Origin: Fidelibacterota bacterium
GTDB taxonomy: Bacteria; Fidelibacterota; UBA2242; JAFGTP01
Reading direction: 5' to 3'
NCBI GenBank assembly: GCA_029939785.1
Contig: JAOZSG010000205.1
Span: 1 to 6,310 of the forward strand
Length of the DNA stretch: 6,310 nucleotides
Within the stretch, counting starts at the first letter, position 1. Every line of letters starts with the position of its first letter. This document shows positions 1-6,271 of this stretch, piece by piece. A model generated the notes under the pieces. That model saw nothing but the letters and a program-made list of their open reading frames with translations, ran no database searches and was not told the origin of the DNA. The translations under genes and the position numbers were made by a program.

Positions 1-16
1 AATTAAATTAAAAAAT

Positions 17-1348
17 TTATTCCATTTGTTTTCCAATACAATGATACTCAAAACCATCATTTTTCTTTTGAACTGCATCATACTGATTTCGACCATCAAA
101 AATAACAGGATTATTCAACCGTTTTTTTACTTCGTCAAAATCAGGACTTCTAAATTCTTTCCATTCAGTAATTAAGAGTAGTGCTTCAGCATTATTCAAA
201 ACATCATATTTTGATTCGAAATATTCAATTTCCTTAACATCTTTTAAATAACATGTCTGGGCCTCTTCTTTTGCTTTAGGATCATAAGCCTGTATTTTTG
301 CACCTCTTTTAACAAGTTCCTTCACAATTGTAATTGCCGGTGCATCTCTCATATCATCGGTTTCAGGTTTGAATGCTAATCCCCAGAGAGCAAATATTTT
401 TCCTGTTAGATCATCACCATACTTTTTTACGACTTTTTTTACAAGAGTCATCTTTTGTAAATCATTAACCTGCTCAACAGATTTTAATATTTCTGATGAA
501 TAATTATTCTCTCCTGCAATTTTTATCAATGCTCTAACATCTTTTGGGAAACAACTTCCTCCATACCCTGTTCCTGGATATATGAAATGGTAACCTATTC
601 TCTTGTCACTTCCTATACCGATTCGTACTTTATTTACATCCGCCCCCACAAGTTCACATATATTTGCTATTTCATTCATAAAACTAATTTTTGTAGCAAG
701 CATGGAATTTGCAGCATATTTTGTCATTTCTGCACTTTTTACATCCATTCCAATAAAACGTTGATAATTCATTGTAAATGGACGATATAGTTCTTTCATT
801 ATTTCAAGGGATTTTTCATTGTCAGCACCTACAACTACCCGATCCGGTTTCATAAAATCATTTACAGCAGCACCTTCTTTAAGAAATTCAGGATTAGATA
901 CAATATCAAAATCAATATCAACTCCGCGTTTGTCAAGAGTTTTTTTAATTGTCGCTCTTACTTTATCTGCAGTTCCAATTGGAACAGTAGATTTATCAAC
1001 GATAATCATTGGTTTAATTAAATAATTTCCAATATCTTCTGCTACTGCTAAAACATATTGCAAATCAGCACTACCATCTTCACCCATTGGAGTACCAACA
1101 GCAATAAATGTAATGTCTGTTTGTTCAATTGCCATTTTTATATCTGTTGTAAACTTTAAATTTCCACTTTTATAATTATTCTGTACAATGACAGCTAAAC
1201 CTGGTTCATATATTGGAATCTGACCATTTTTTAGAGTTTCTATCTTTTTTTCATCAATATCTACACAAATTACATCATTACCCATTTCAGCAAAACATAC
1301 ACCTGTAACAAGGCCAACATATCCTGTTCCAATAACTGATAATTTCAT
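17..1348 (-). CDS. ugd: UDP-glucose 6-dehydrogenase
   Basis: This cytosolic enzyme oxidises UDP-glucose to UDP-glucuronate using two NAD+, supplying an acidic precursor for capsule or exopolysaccharide. The 443-residue protein has the usual family length and is complete. An N-terminal Rossmann fold opens with GTGYVG (residues 7-12). The family motif PEFLKEG lies at about 153-159, the central helix carries K210 and N214, and the active-site loop GYGGSCFPKD (261-270) contains the catalytic Cys266. The C-terminal UDP-binding domain includes FKPETDDMRD (326-335) and DGRN (418-421). The start is supported by a good AGGAGA ribosome binding site 8 bases upstream. The gene follows the HEPN gene by only 23 bases, so the two are probably co-transcribed. 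Assignment to UDP-glucose rather than an N-acetylated substrate rests on overall Ugd/TuaD-like sequence. Ugd proteins are known BY-kinase substrates elsewhere, so regulation by the kinase encoded nearby is possible but only inferred. Confidence 0.95.
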   Translation of the reverse strand: MKLSVIGTGYVGLVTGVCFAEMGNDVICVDIDEKKIETLKNGQIPIYEPGLAVIVQNNYKSGNLKFTTDIKMAIEQTDITFIAVGTPMGEDGSADLQYVLAVAEDIGNYLIKPMIIVDKSTVPIGTADKVRATIKKTLDKRGVDIDFDIVSNPEFLKEGAAVNDFMKPDRVVVGADNEKSLEIMKELYRPFTMNYQRFIGMDVKSAEMTKYAANSMLATKISFMNEIANICELVGADVNKVRIGIGSDKRIGYHFIYPGTGYGGSCFPKDVRALIKIAGENNYSSEILKSVEQVNDLQKMTLVKKVVKKYGDDLTGKIFALWGLAFKPETDDMRDAPAITIVKELVKRGAKIQAYDPKAKEEAQTCYLKDVKEIEYFESKYDVLNNAEALLLITEWKEFRSPDFDEVKKRLNNPVIFDGRNQYDAVQKKNDGFEYHCIGKQME

Positions 1349-1356
1349 ATTCTTAC

Positions 1357-1362
1357 TCTCCT
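1357..1362 (-). promoter_or_regulatory. Ribosome binding site of ugd
   Basis: The minus strand reads AGGAGA, 8 bases before the ATG at 1348. It fixes the start of the dehydrogenase and is closer to the Shine-Dalgarno consensus than the sites of the export genes in this window. Confidence 0.7.
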
Positions 1363-1371
1363 GTTAAAATA

Positions 1372-1779
1372 TTAAATATATTTACTTTCATCATTTTCAT
1401 AAAGTTCCCATATTTCCTGAGTTATTTCTCTTGCCAAATCCATATAAATCAATGCTTCATTGTAACTGATAATCTTATCAATTTTATTGTTAATAATATT
1501 TGATTTATCAAATAAATAATCAAGTGATTTAATGAGTTTCATATCGATATCAAAAATAATGACATTAGATACAATATCTAATAATTTTTGCAAATTGTCA
1601 ATATCTACATTATCTAATCCCAGATTATATTCATAAATAACTGATTTTAGAGCTTTTTCAATTGCAGTTTTAGATAAAAATGAAAAAACTCGGGCATTAT
1701 CATCATCATCATAAGATGAATCAATTACTTTTAAATCCGAATCAGCTGCGTTAATCCATTCACGTGTAGAATTTCGCAT
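1372..1779 (-). CDS. HEPN-domain protein, no catalytic histidine
   Basis: This 135-residue, all-helical acidic protein resembles the HEPN family (PF05168-like). The first helix has EWINAADSDL (7-16), matching the family pattern of Trp followed by an A-x-x-DL helix. The second helix has TAIEKALKSVI (38-48), matching the characteristic 'QAxEKxLKA' signature. HEPN proteins are often partners of minimal nucleotidyltransferases, acting as RNase toxins or as substrate-binding or scaffold subunits. Here the protein contains no histidine at all, so the RX4-6H RNase motif is absent, and the usual H-x-L after helix 2 appears as DNLQKLL (61-67). No nucleotidyltransferase gene is present in the window. 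A four-aspartate run (24-27) comes from a short ATC repeat. The start is fixed by a strong GGGAGG site. The gene sits between two sugar dehydrogenases and 23 bases before ugd. The HEPN call is by pattern only; its role here is unknown. Confidence 0.72.
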   Translation of the reverse strand: MRNSTREWINAADSDLKVIDSSYDDDDNARVFSFLSKTAIEKALKSVIYEYNLGLDNVDIDNLQKLLDIVSNVIIFDIDMKLIKSLDYLFDKSNIINNKIDKIISYNEALIYMDLAREITQEIWELYENDESKYI

Positions 1780-1784
1780 AGAAT

Positions 1785-1790
1785 CCTCCC
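1785..1790 (-). promoter_or_regulatory. Strong ribosome binding site of HEPN gene
   Basis: The minus strand reads GGGAGG followed by five bases and the ATG at 1779. This is the strongest Shine-Dalgarno sequence in the window and settles the start codon. It lies directly behind a seven-base T-tract (1794-1800). Confidence 0.7.
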
Positions 1791-1793
1791 AAT

Positions 1794-1827
1794 AAAAAAA
1801 TTACTGATGAATTAATTCAACTCATCA
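1794..1827 (-). terminator. Candidate weak terminator or attenuator hairpin
   Basis: On the minus strand TGATGA (1827-1822) pairs with TCATCA (1810-1805) across an 11-base loop, followed by GTAA and seven T's (1800-1794). The loop side also contains a perfect 12-base palindrome TGAATTAATTCA (1809-1820 region), giving an alternative fold. The stem is only six pairs and AT-rich, and four bases separate it from the T-tract, so this is a weak intrinsic terminator at best. It lies between the upstream dehydrogenase and the HEPN ribosome binding site, where it could end most upstream transcription or act as an attenuator. Confidence 0.3.
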
Positions 1828-1853
1828 TTTTTACACACCAATATCTATATTCA

Positions 1854-1877
1854 ATTGAGATTTATCAAAATCTCAAT
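1854..1877. repeat. Perfect 10-bp inverted repeat, 4-base loop
   Basis: ATTGAGATTT (1854-1863) and AAATCTCAAT (1868-1877) form a perfect 10-pair stem around the loop ATCA. It sits about 28 bases past the stop codon of the TviB/WbpO-type dehydrogenase. No T-run follows it on either strand; on the minus strand a nine-T run (about 1881-1889) comes before the stem rather than after it. It is therefore not a classical intrinsic terminator. An mRNA 3'-end or processing structure or a regulator-binding dyad are alternatives. Confidence 0.55.
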
Positions 1878-1905
1878 AATAAAAAAAAATTACCGTTCGT
1901 TTTTG

Positions 1906-3207
1906 TTATAATATTTGATCTGCATCTTTATAGATGTTTTTTACATCATAAATTGTTGTTTTATCACTTTTCAATTTACTTATGTTTAATTCTAAAAATT
2001 CATTATGTGCTACGGCAAAAACTATACAATCAAAACCGGCAGAATAAACATTTGTAGAACTTTTAATCTCTTCTACACGTTTTAACAAGTCATCATAATT
2101 TGAAATTAATTTAATTCCATATTCTTCATGTACTTCTTTTTCATCGGCCCATGGATCATAAACATCTACATTACAACCAAATTCATTAAATTCTTTAACA
2201 ACGTCAATAACTCTTGAATTACGAATATCCGGACAATTTTCTTTAAATGTAATACCCAAAATCAATACTTTTGCCCCAAGAATCTTACGACCTTTATTTA
2301 TCATTAATTTAACTGATTCCTGTGCAACATAAGGTCCCATAGAATCATTAATTCGTCTTCCTGCTAAAATAACCTGTGGATGATAGCCAATTTCTTCTGC
2401 TTTGAATGTAAGATAATAAGGATCTACTCCAATACAATGACCTCCAACTAAACCTGGTCTGAAAGGGAGAAAATTCCACTTTGTTCCTGCTGCTTCCAAA
2501 ACTTCAATTGTATTAATATTCATCATATTAAATATTTTTGCGAGTTCGTTTACAAATGCTATATTTAAATCTCGCTGAGAGTTTTCAATAACTTTTGCTG
2601 CTTCTGCTACTTTTATTGAAGTAGCAAGATGAGTTCCTGCTACAATTACACTTTTATACAAATCATCTACTTTTTTTGCAACTTCAGGAGTTGATCCGGA
2701 AGTAACTTTTAAAATTTTTGTTACTGTATGAACTTTATCGCCCGGATTGATTCTTTCCGGTGAATATCCACAGAAAAAATCTTCATTAAATTTTAATCCC
2801 GAAAATTTTTCCAAAATAGGTACACATACTTCTTCTGTGGCACCTGGAAAAACAGTTGATTCGTAAATAACAATATCACCTTTTTTTAACACTTTACCAA
2901 CAGATTCACTGGATTTTTCTAAAGGTGTTAAGTCAGGTCGTTTATTTTTATCTATGGGAGTCGGTACAGTGACAACAAAATAATTGTAGTCATTTAAATC
3001 TTCAAGATTGCATGTATAAGATAGCATTGTAGATGATTTAAGATTCTCAGGTTCTACTTCAAGAGTTTTATCAATTCCATCTCTTAGTTCATCGACTCTA
3101 TTTTGATTAATATCAAAACCAATTGTATTGTATTTTTTACCAAATTCTACTGCTAATGGTAAACCAACGTAACCAAGGCCAACAACTGCAATTTTTATCT
3201 TTTCCAT
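1906..3207 (-). CDS. UDP-N-acetylhexosamine 6-dehydrogenase, TviB/WbpO type
   Basis: This cytosolic NAD+-dependent enzyme of the UDP-glucose/GDP-mannose dehydrogenase superfamily most likely oxidises UDP-GlcNAc or UDP-GalNAc to the uronic acid for an acidic surface polysaccharide. From the chosen start it has 433 residues. It shows a Rossmann motif VGLGYVG (9-15), the subgroup motif SPERINPGDK (149-158), the active-site loop GGHCIGVDPYY (255-265) with catalytic Cys258, and C-terminal GITFKENCPDIRNS (318-331). The SPERINPGD and GGHCIGVDPYY versions separate it from the Ugd at 17-1348 and place it with TviB, VipA and WbpO. The frame stays open to 3282, but the extra 25 residues come from an intergenic repeat and do not resemble the family. 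The ATG at 3207 starts exactly at the Rossmann strand (MEKIKIAVVG) and follows a purine-rich AAAGAGAAAAAA stretch. Which N-acetyl sugar is used cannot be decided from sequence alone. Confidence 0.92.
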   Translation of the reverse strand: MEKIKIAVVGLGYVGLPLAVEFGKKYNTIGFDINQNRVDELRDGIDKTLEVEPENLKSSTMLSYTCNLEDLNDYNYFVVTVPTPIDKNKRPDLTPLEKSSESVGKVLKKGDIVIYESTVFPGATEEVCVPILEKFSGLKFNEDFFCGYSPERINPGDKVHTVTKILKVTSGSTPEVAKKVDDLYKSVIVAGTHLATSIKVAEAAKVIENSQRDLNIAFVNELAKIFNMMNINTIEVLEAAGTKWNFLPFRPGLVGGHCIGVDPYYLTFKAEEIGYHPQVILAGRRINDSMGPYVAQESVKLMINKGRKILGAKVLILGITFKENCPDIRNSRVIDVVKEFNEFGCNVDVYDPWADEKEVHEEYGIKLISNYDDLLKRVEEIKSSTNVYSAGFDCIVFAVAHNEFLELNISKLKSDKTTIYDVKNIYKDADQIL

Positions 3208-3227
3208 TTTTTTCTCTTTCACATTAA

Positions 3228-3264
3228 CTGTCATCCTGAGCCCGTTGAAGGGTGGTCGAAGCTC
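3228..3264. repeat. Fragment of dispersed GTCATCCTGAG-type repeat
   Basis: The plus strand here starts with CTGTCATCCTGAG, continues through CCCGTTGAAGGG (a CCC/GGG mini-hairpin, 3241-3252) and ends in GGTCGAAGCT. From memory, this matches a widespread family of intergenic repeats of the form GTCATCCTGAG...TCGAAG found in many copies in Bacteroidota and other genomes. It is more GC-rich than everything around it. It sits in the 126-base gap between the kinase gene and the dehydrogenase gene and extends the dehydrogenase reading frame artificially. No second copy is in the window, so the dispersed nature is recalled, not shown. Confidence 0.6.
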
Positions 3265-3333
3265 TATCTGACTGATTTTCAATTTTTCATAGATCTTTTG
3301 ACACTACCAAATAATTTCTATATCAACAAATTC

Positions 3334-5640
3334 TTATTTTTTATCTTTACCATAATACTGATAATAATTCATATAAGAATAATATGAGTAATATGTATTA
3401 TGTTTGGTTGTCTGGTTAACAATTACACCTGAACATGATAGATTTAAACCTTCCAAATCAGAGATTAATCTTAAAAATGGTCTTCTTCTGGTTTCACCAG
3501 CCTTAATTACAAGAAAATGTTTATCTACATGTTTTGCTAATATTAATGGATCTGTAACAGCAGCAAATGGTGGTGTATCAAATAAAATAAAATCAAATTC
3601 TTCCTTCAATTTCTTAATCAAATCCCGCATTTTTTCCGAATCCAATATTTCCGATGGATACTCAGGAATACCTCCTGCAGTAATTAGAGAAATGTTATCA
3701 TTATTGGTTTTTCGAATAATAGTATCAATATCTACATCATCATCAAGTAAATATTGAACCAAGCCTGGTTTTGATTTAAGTCCAAAAATATTGTGACACA
3801 TTGGTTTTCTTAAATCACAATCAACCAATACAGTCTTTTTTCCCAAATGACCGATGGTTATTGCAAGATTTGCAATTGTTGTTGATTTTCCTGCTCCGGC
3901 ATCGAGGCTGGATATCATTATTGCTTTAACATTTTCATTTGTTGATGATAAGGTAATATTAGTCCTTATTGCTCTATAAGCCTCAGATATTGGAGATTTG
4001 GGATCATAGTGTGTAATAATTGTATCTTGAAGTTTGTTTTCAGACCTCTTTTTCCCCTTTTTCATTTTTCTGGAATATCTTTTTAAGGCTCCTTTGTAAA
4101 TATATGGAATGGCACCTACTATTGCTATTCCTCTAAACTCTAAATCTTCTAAATCATTAATTGTGTCATCAATAAAATCTCTGAAAAGTGCAAAAGCAAA
4201 ACCAAGTCCCAGACCCATAATCAATCCTAATAACAAGTCCTGTTTTGCATTTGGACTAATTAATTCAGCATAAACAGCTTTGTCAATAATTCTGATTTTT
4301 CCACCTTCTGAAGCTTTCTGAATTTGTGCTTCTTCCATCTTTTGACGCAGAAAAAGATAACTCTCTGATAATACCTGCCTGTTTCTTTCAAAACGTACAT
4401 ATTCCAGTTGTTTTGCCGGTAATCCATCCAACTGTTTGTTAAATCTATTAATAATTTTCTTTAATTCTTTTGACTGAGCATATAGACCTGATAATTGAGC
4501 ATCAATCTCTAACATTCTTTCAACAAGATTTTGAGAATACTGTAAAGGATCTGCAACAGAAATACCCTCAGTAATTAATCTGTTTGTTTCATTGGTCAGT
4601 TCCGTTTGAATATTTTTAATATCTCTTCTTATATTATTAACAGCTTGATGTTGTTGATTACCAGATTTATTCGTTCTAATTAGTTCCGCTTCTTTTTCAG
4701 ACAATTCAGTTCTTAATGCAAATAACCTGGAATCAATAGAACTCGATAGTTGTTTTGCTAATTCTTTTTCTTTGGTATTTAATTGTTTAGCTAAAAAACT
4801 TTTTGTGTTTTCAGCAATCTTGATTTCGGCATCAGTATTATAAAATTGAGTTTCAACTGTAGTGATTTGCTGTATTAGTGGTTCAACTTCTCTACCGGCA
4901 GTGAATACTTTAGCTCCTTCTTGATATTTTTTCAATGCATTTTCTGCTGCAACTAACTCTTTCTTTTTTGCATTTAATTGCTCAGTTAAAAAGTTATGTA
5001 ATTCTATAACTTCTTTGGAACTCCATTCTGCATCGGCATTCTGATAAGTTTCAACAAAAGTATTTGTTAGCAATATTGCTTCAAGTGAATCAATACTTTG
5101 AAAATTAATATCTAAAATATTTGTCTCTCTTCTATTTGATACTCCAATCAATTTTTCTGTTTTAATCTTGGTAACGATATCTTGAAGTTTTATTGATGTA
5201 CCATATCCTTTATTATCCTCTTTTTCATCCATAAATAGAATTTTTTTAATTAAATCTTTAATATTCTGTTTTACAACTGTTGCCTGTGAACTATATTCTC
5301 TTGTACCAAATAAATATAGATTATCTTTATAAGGTGAGTTCCATAATTCAACAACCATTTTTTCAGCAATATATCTTGAATTTAATATTTCAATTTCATT
5401 TAACATTGTAGCATCATTCATTGTGCTTCCAAGATTAAATACGGATTGCATTTGATTTTCATCTTCTACCATTACAACTGCATTTGCAGTAAATACCGGT
5501 TTTGAAAAAAATAATTTTACAAAAGATAAACCAAAAACAACAATTGTGATTAATATTACCCATAAAAGATTATTAATAATGATTTTATAATAATGCTTAA
5601 GAGTCTTTGGTTGTTCTGCTTCATTGTATTTTTGTTCCAT
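3334..5640 (-). CDS. Wzc-like polysaccharide co-polymerase and tyrosine autokinase
   Basis: This inner-membrane protein controls chain length and export of capsule or exopolysaccharide through cycles of tyrosine autophosphorylation. Its 768 residues match the one-piece Wzc layout. They comprise a cytoplasmic N-terminus, TM1 (about 24-45), a Wzz-type periplasmic domain, and long coiled coils (about 205-440) ending in a GNVR-like segment (about 405-445). TM2 (about 469-486) leads to a cytosolic BY-kinase. The kinase shows the oligomerisation motif ExxRxxR (E553, R556, R559), Walker A AGAGKST (581-587), Walker A' TVLVDCDLRKP (603-613) and Walker B FILFDTPP (684-691). The C-terminal tail has nine tyrosines within residues 750-763, the expected autophosphorylation cluster. 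The ATG at 5640 is preceded by AGGAA seven bases upstream. It follows the SLBB export gene by 50 bases, fitting a Wza/Wzc-like pair. No frameshift or missing key residue is seen; the partner phosphatase is not in the window. Confidence 0.95.
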   Translation of the reverse strand: MEQKYNEAEQPKTLKHYYKIIINNLLWVILITIVVFGLSFVKLFFSKPVFTANAVVMVEDENQMQSVFNLGSTMNDATMLNEIEILNSRYIAEKMVVELWNSPYKDNLYLFGTREYSSQATVVKQNIKDLIKKILFMDEKEDNKGYGTSIKLQDIVTKIKTEKLIGVSNRRETNILDINFQSIDSLEAILLTNTFVETYQNADAEWSSKEVIELHNFLTEQLNAKKKELVAAENALKKYQEGAKVFTAGREVEPLIQQITTVETQFYNTDAEIKIAENTKSFLAKQLNTKEKELAKQLSSSIDSRLFALRTELSEKEAELIRTNKSGNQQHQAVNNIRRDIKNIQTELTNETNRLITEGISVADPLQYSQNLVERMLEIDAQLSGLYAQSKELKKIINRFNKQLDGLPAKQLEYVRFERNRQVLSESYLFLRQKMEEAQIQKASEGGKIRIIDKAVYAELISPNAKQDLLLGLIMGLGLGFAFALFRDFIDDTINDLEDLEFRGIAIVGAIPYIYKGALKRYSRKMKKGKKRSENKLQDTIITHYDPKSPISEAYRAIRTNITLSSTNENVKAIMISSLDAGAGKSTTIANLAITIGHLGKKTVLVDCDLRKPMCHNIFGLKSKPGLVQYLLDDDVDIDTIIRKTNNDNISLITAGGIPEYPSEILDSEKMRDLIKKLKEEFDFILFDTPPFAAVTDPLILAKHVDKHFLVIKAGETRRRPFLRLISDLEGLNLSCSGVIVNQTTKHNTYYSYYSYMNYYQYYGKDKK

Positions 5641-5647
5641 AATAATA

Positions 5648-5652
5648 TTCCT
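5648..5652 (-). promoter_or_regulatory. Ribosome binding site of wzc-like gene
   Basis: The minus strand reads AGGAA seven bases before the ATG at 5640. It supports this ATG as the start, which also places a short cytoplasmic tail before the first membrane helix. Confidence 0.55.
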
Positions 5653-5690
5653 ATTTTACCATTAATTTAAATTTATTGAAAATATGATTA

Positions 5691-6212
5691 TTATCTAGTC
5701 CAATATTGTGATTGATAATAAATCTGAACTACATGTAATACTGTATTCAATATATTCATATGTGAAATCAACATATGTGTTGTCTTTTCTCCAATAATAA
5801 TAGTATCATTGGGTCTGATATCTAATATAAGATCTTTTTGACCGGTTTGCATAAATTTCGTAAAATCAAGTTCAAACATTCTGTTCCCTTTTTCATCTGG
5901 CTCTTCTCTTATTATTTTTATGCTTTTAAGGTCAGCTCCCTGTCGTGGTCCGCCACAAATAGAAAGTAAAGTAACAAAATCAATTTGATCAAAGACAAGA
6001 TGAGTTCCGGGTCTTGCTACATGCCCCCACACATTTACATACATTCTTATTACGCCATCTTGTCCGGTGAAATATTTTTGACCGGTAGGAGAAATATTTT
6101 GACCGGAAGATAAGTTCCTATATACACTTCTATCTTGACTATACACTTGTGCTTGTACAGAAACTGCTGATAATAAAAAAATTACAATAACATAGATTTT
6201 CATTTTACTCAT
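5691..6212 (-). CDS. Short secreted SLBB-domain polysaccharide export protein
   Basis: This is a 173-residue exported protein, probably a Wza-related component of the polysaccharide export channel working with the Wzc-like protein encoded 50 bases downstream. Residues 1-21 form a signal peptide (Met-Ser-Lys-Met-Lys, hydrophobic core, then VQA before Gln22). A Gly-Gln-rich linker (about 35-53) follows. One SLBB domain spans about 57-140, with VNVWGHVARPGTH (59-71), the LLSICGGP turn (82-89) and the closing IRPNDTIII (132-140). A hydrophobic, probably amphipathic C-terminal helix follows (about 147-166). There is no lipobox cysteine and no N-terminal polysaccharide-export domain, so it is well short of Wza (about 380 residues) and of common Bacteroidota export lipoproteins (about 260). 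The frame is open to 6254, but the ATG at 6212 has AAGGAA five bases upstream and begins the signal peptide. Family assignment is good; the exact role of such a minimal form is inferred. Confidence 0.85.
   Translation of the reverse strand: MSKMKIYVIVIFLLSAVSVQAQVYSQDRSVYRNLSSGQNISPTGQKYFTGQDGVIRMYVNVWGHVARPGTHLVFDQIDFVTLLSICGGPRQGADLKSIKIIREEPDEKGNRMFELDFTKFMQTGQKDLILDIRPNDTIIIGEKTTHMLISHMNILNTVLHVVQIYYQSQYWTR
6062..6108 (-). repeat. Short imperfect tandem repeat coding Gly-Gln linker
   Basis: Within the export gene, CCGG cores recur at 6064, 6082 and 6103 (spacing 18 and 21 bases), each continuing on the minus strand as CCGGTCAAAA(A)TATTTC or a variant. They encode the repeated pattern (S/T)-G-Q-x-(I/Y) at residues 36-51, between the signal peptide and the SLBB domain. 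Repeat number is low and the frame is kept. Confidence 0.6.
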
Positions 6213-6217
6213 TTTAA

Positions 6218-6223
6218 TTCCTT
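6218..6223 (-). promoter_or_regulatory. Ribosome binding site of SLBB export gene
   Basis: The minus strand reads AAGGAA five bases before the ATG at 6212. It decides between this start and the longer open frame beginning at 6254, whose 14 extra residues precede the signal peptide and have no comparable site. Confidence 0.65.
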
Positions 6224-6238
6224 TTTTTTCAACTCTTC

Positions 6239-6271
6239 TAAATATATATAACATTTATTTTTTATATTCAA
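6239..6271 (-). promoter_or_regulatory. Weak Bacteroidota-type promoter candidate
   Basis: On the minus strand a TTG (6271-6269) is followed after 22 bases by TATATTTA (6246-6239), seven of eight matches to the Bacteroidota -7 element TAnnTTTG. The spacing is a little longer than usual and the whole region is so AT-rich that chance matches are likely. If real it would start the transcript about 20 bases before the export gene's ATG. The remaining bases to 6310 are AT-rich with no coding signal that I can see. Confidence 0.22.

Noticed and set aside
1..16. Terminator or next gene after ugd
   Set aside because: Only 16 AT-rich bases remain beyond the stop codon, which is too little to support either.
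587..1025. Plus-strand open frames of 67 and 68 codons opposite ugd
   Set aside because: They lie fully inside a well-supported dehydrogenase gene on the other strand, show no family resemblance and no convincing ribosome binding site.
1698..1712. ATC microsatellite in the HEPN gene
   Set aside because: Only about four units encoding an aspartate run; too short to support a phase-variation claim.
1881..1905. Terminator made of the bases between the dehydrogenase stop and the nine-T run
   Set aside because: The bases before the T-run (AAAAACGAACGGTAA on the minus strand) form no stem of useful length, so a T-run alone is not enough.
3265..3333. Promoter for the TviB/WbpO-type gene in the gap after the kinase gene
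   Set aside because: TTTG-like pieces occur, but no pair has an acceptable TAnnTTTG element at the right spacing.
3404..3757. Plus-strand open frame of 117 codons opposite the kinase domain
   Set aside because: It is antisense to the conserved BY-kinase region and its translation shows no recognisable domain, so it is read as a shadow of that gene.
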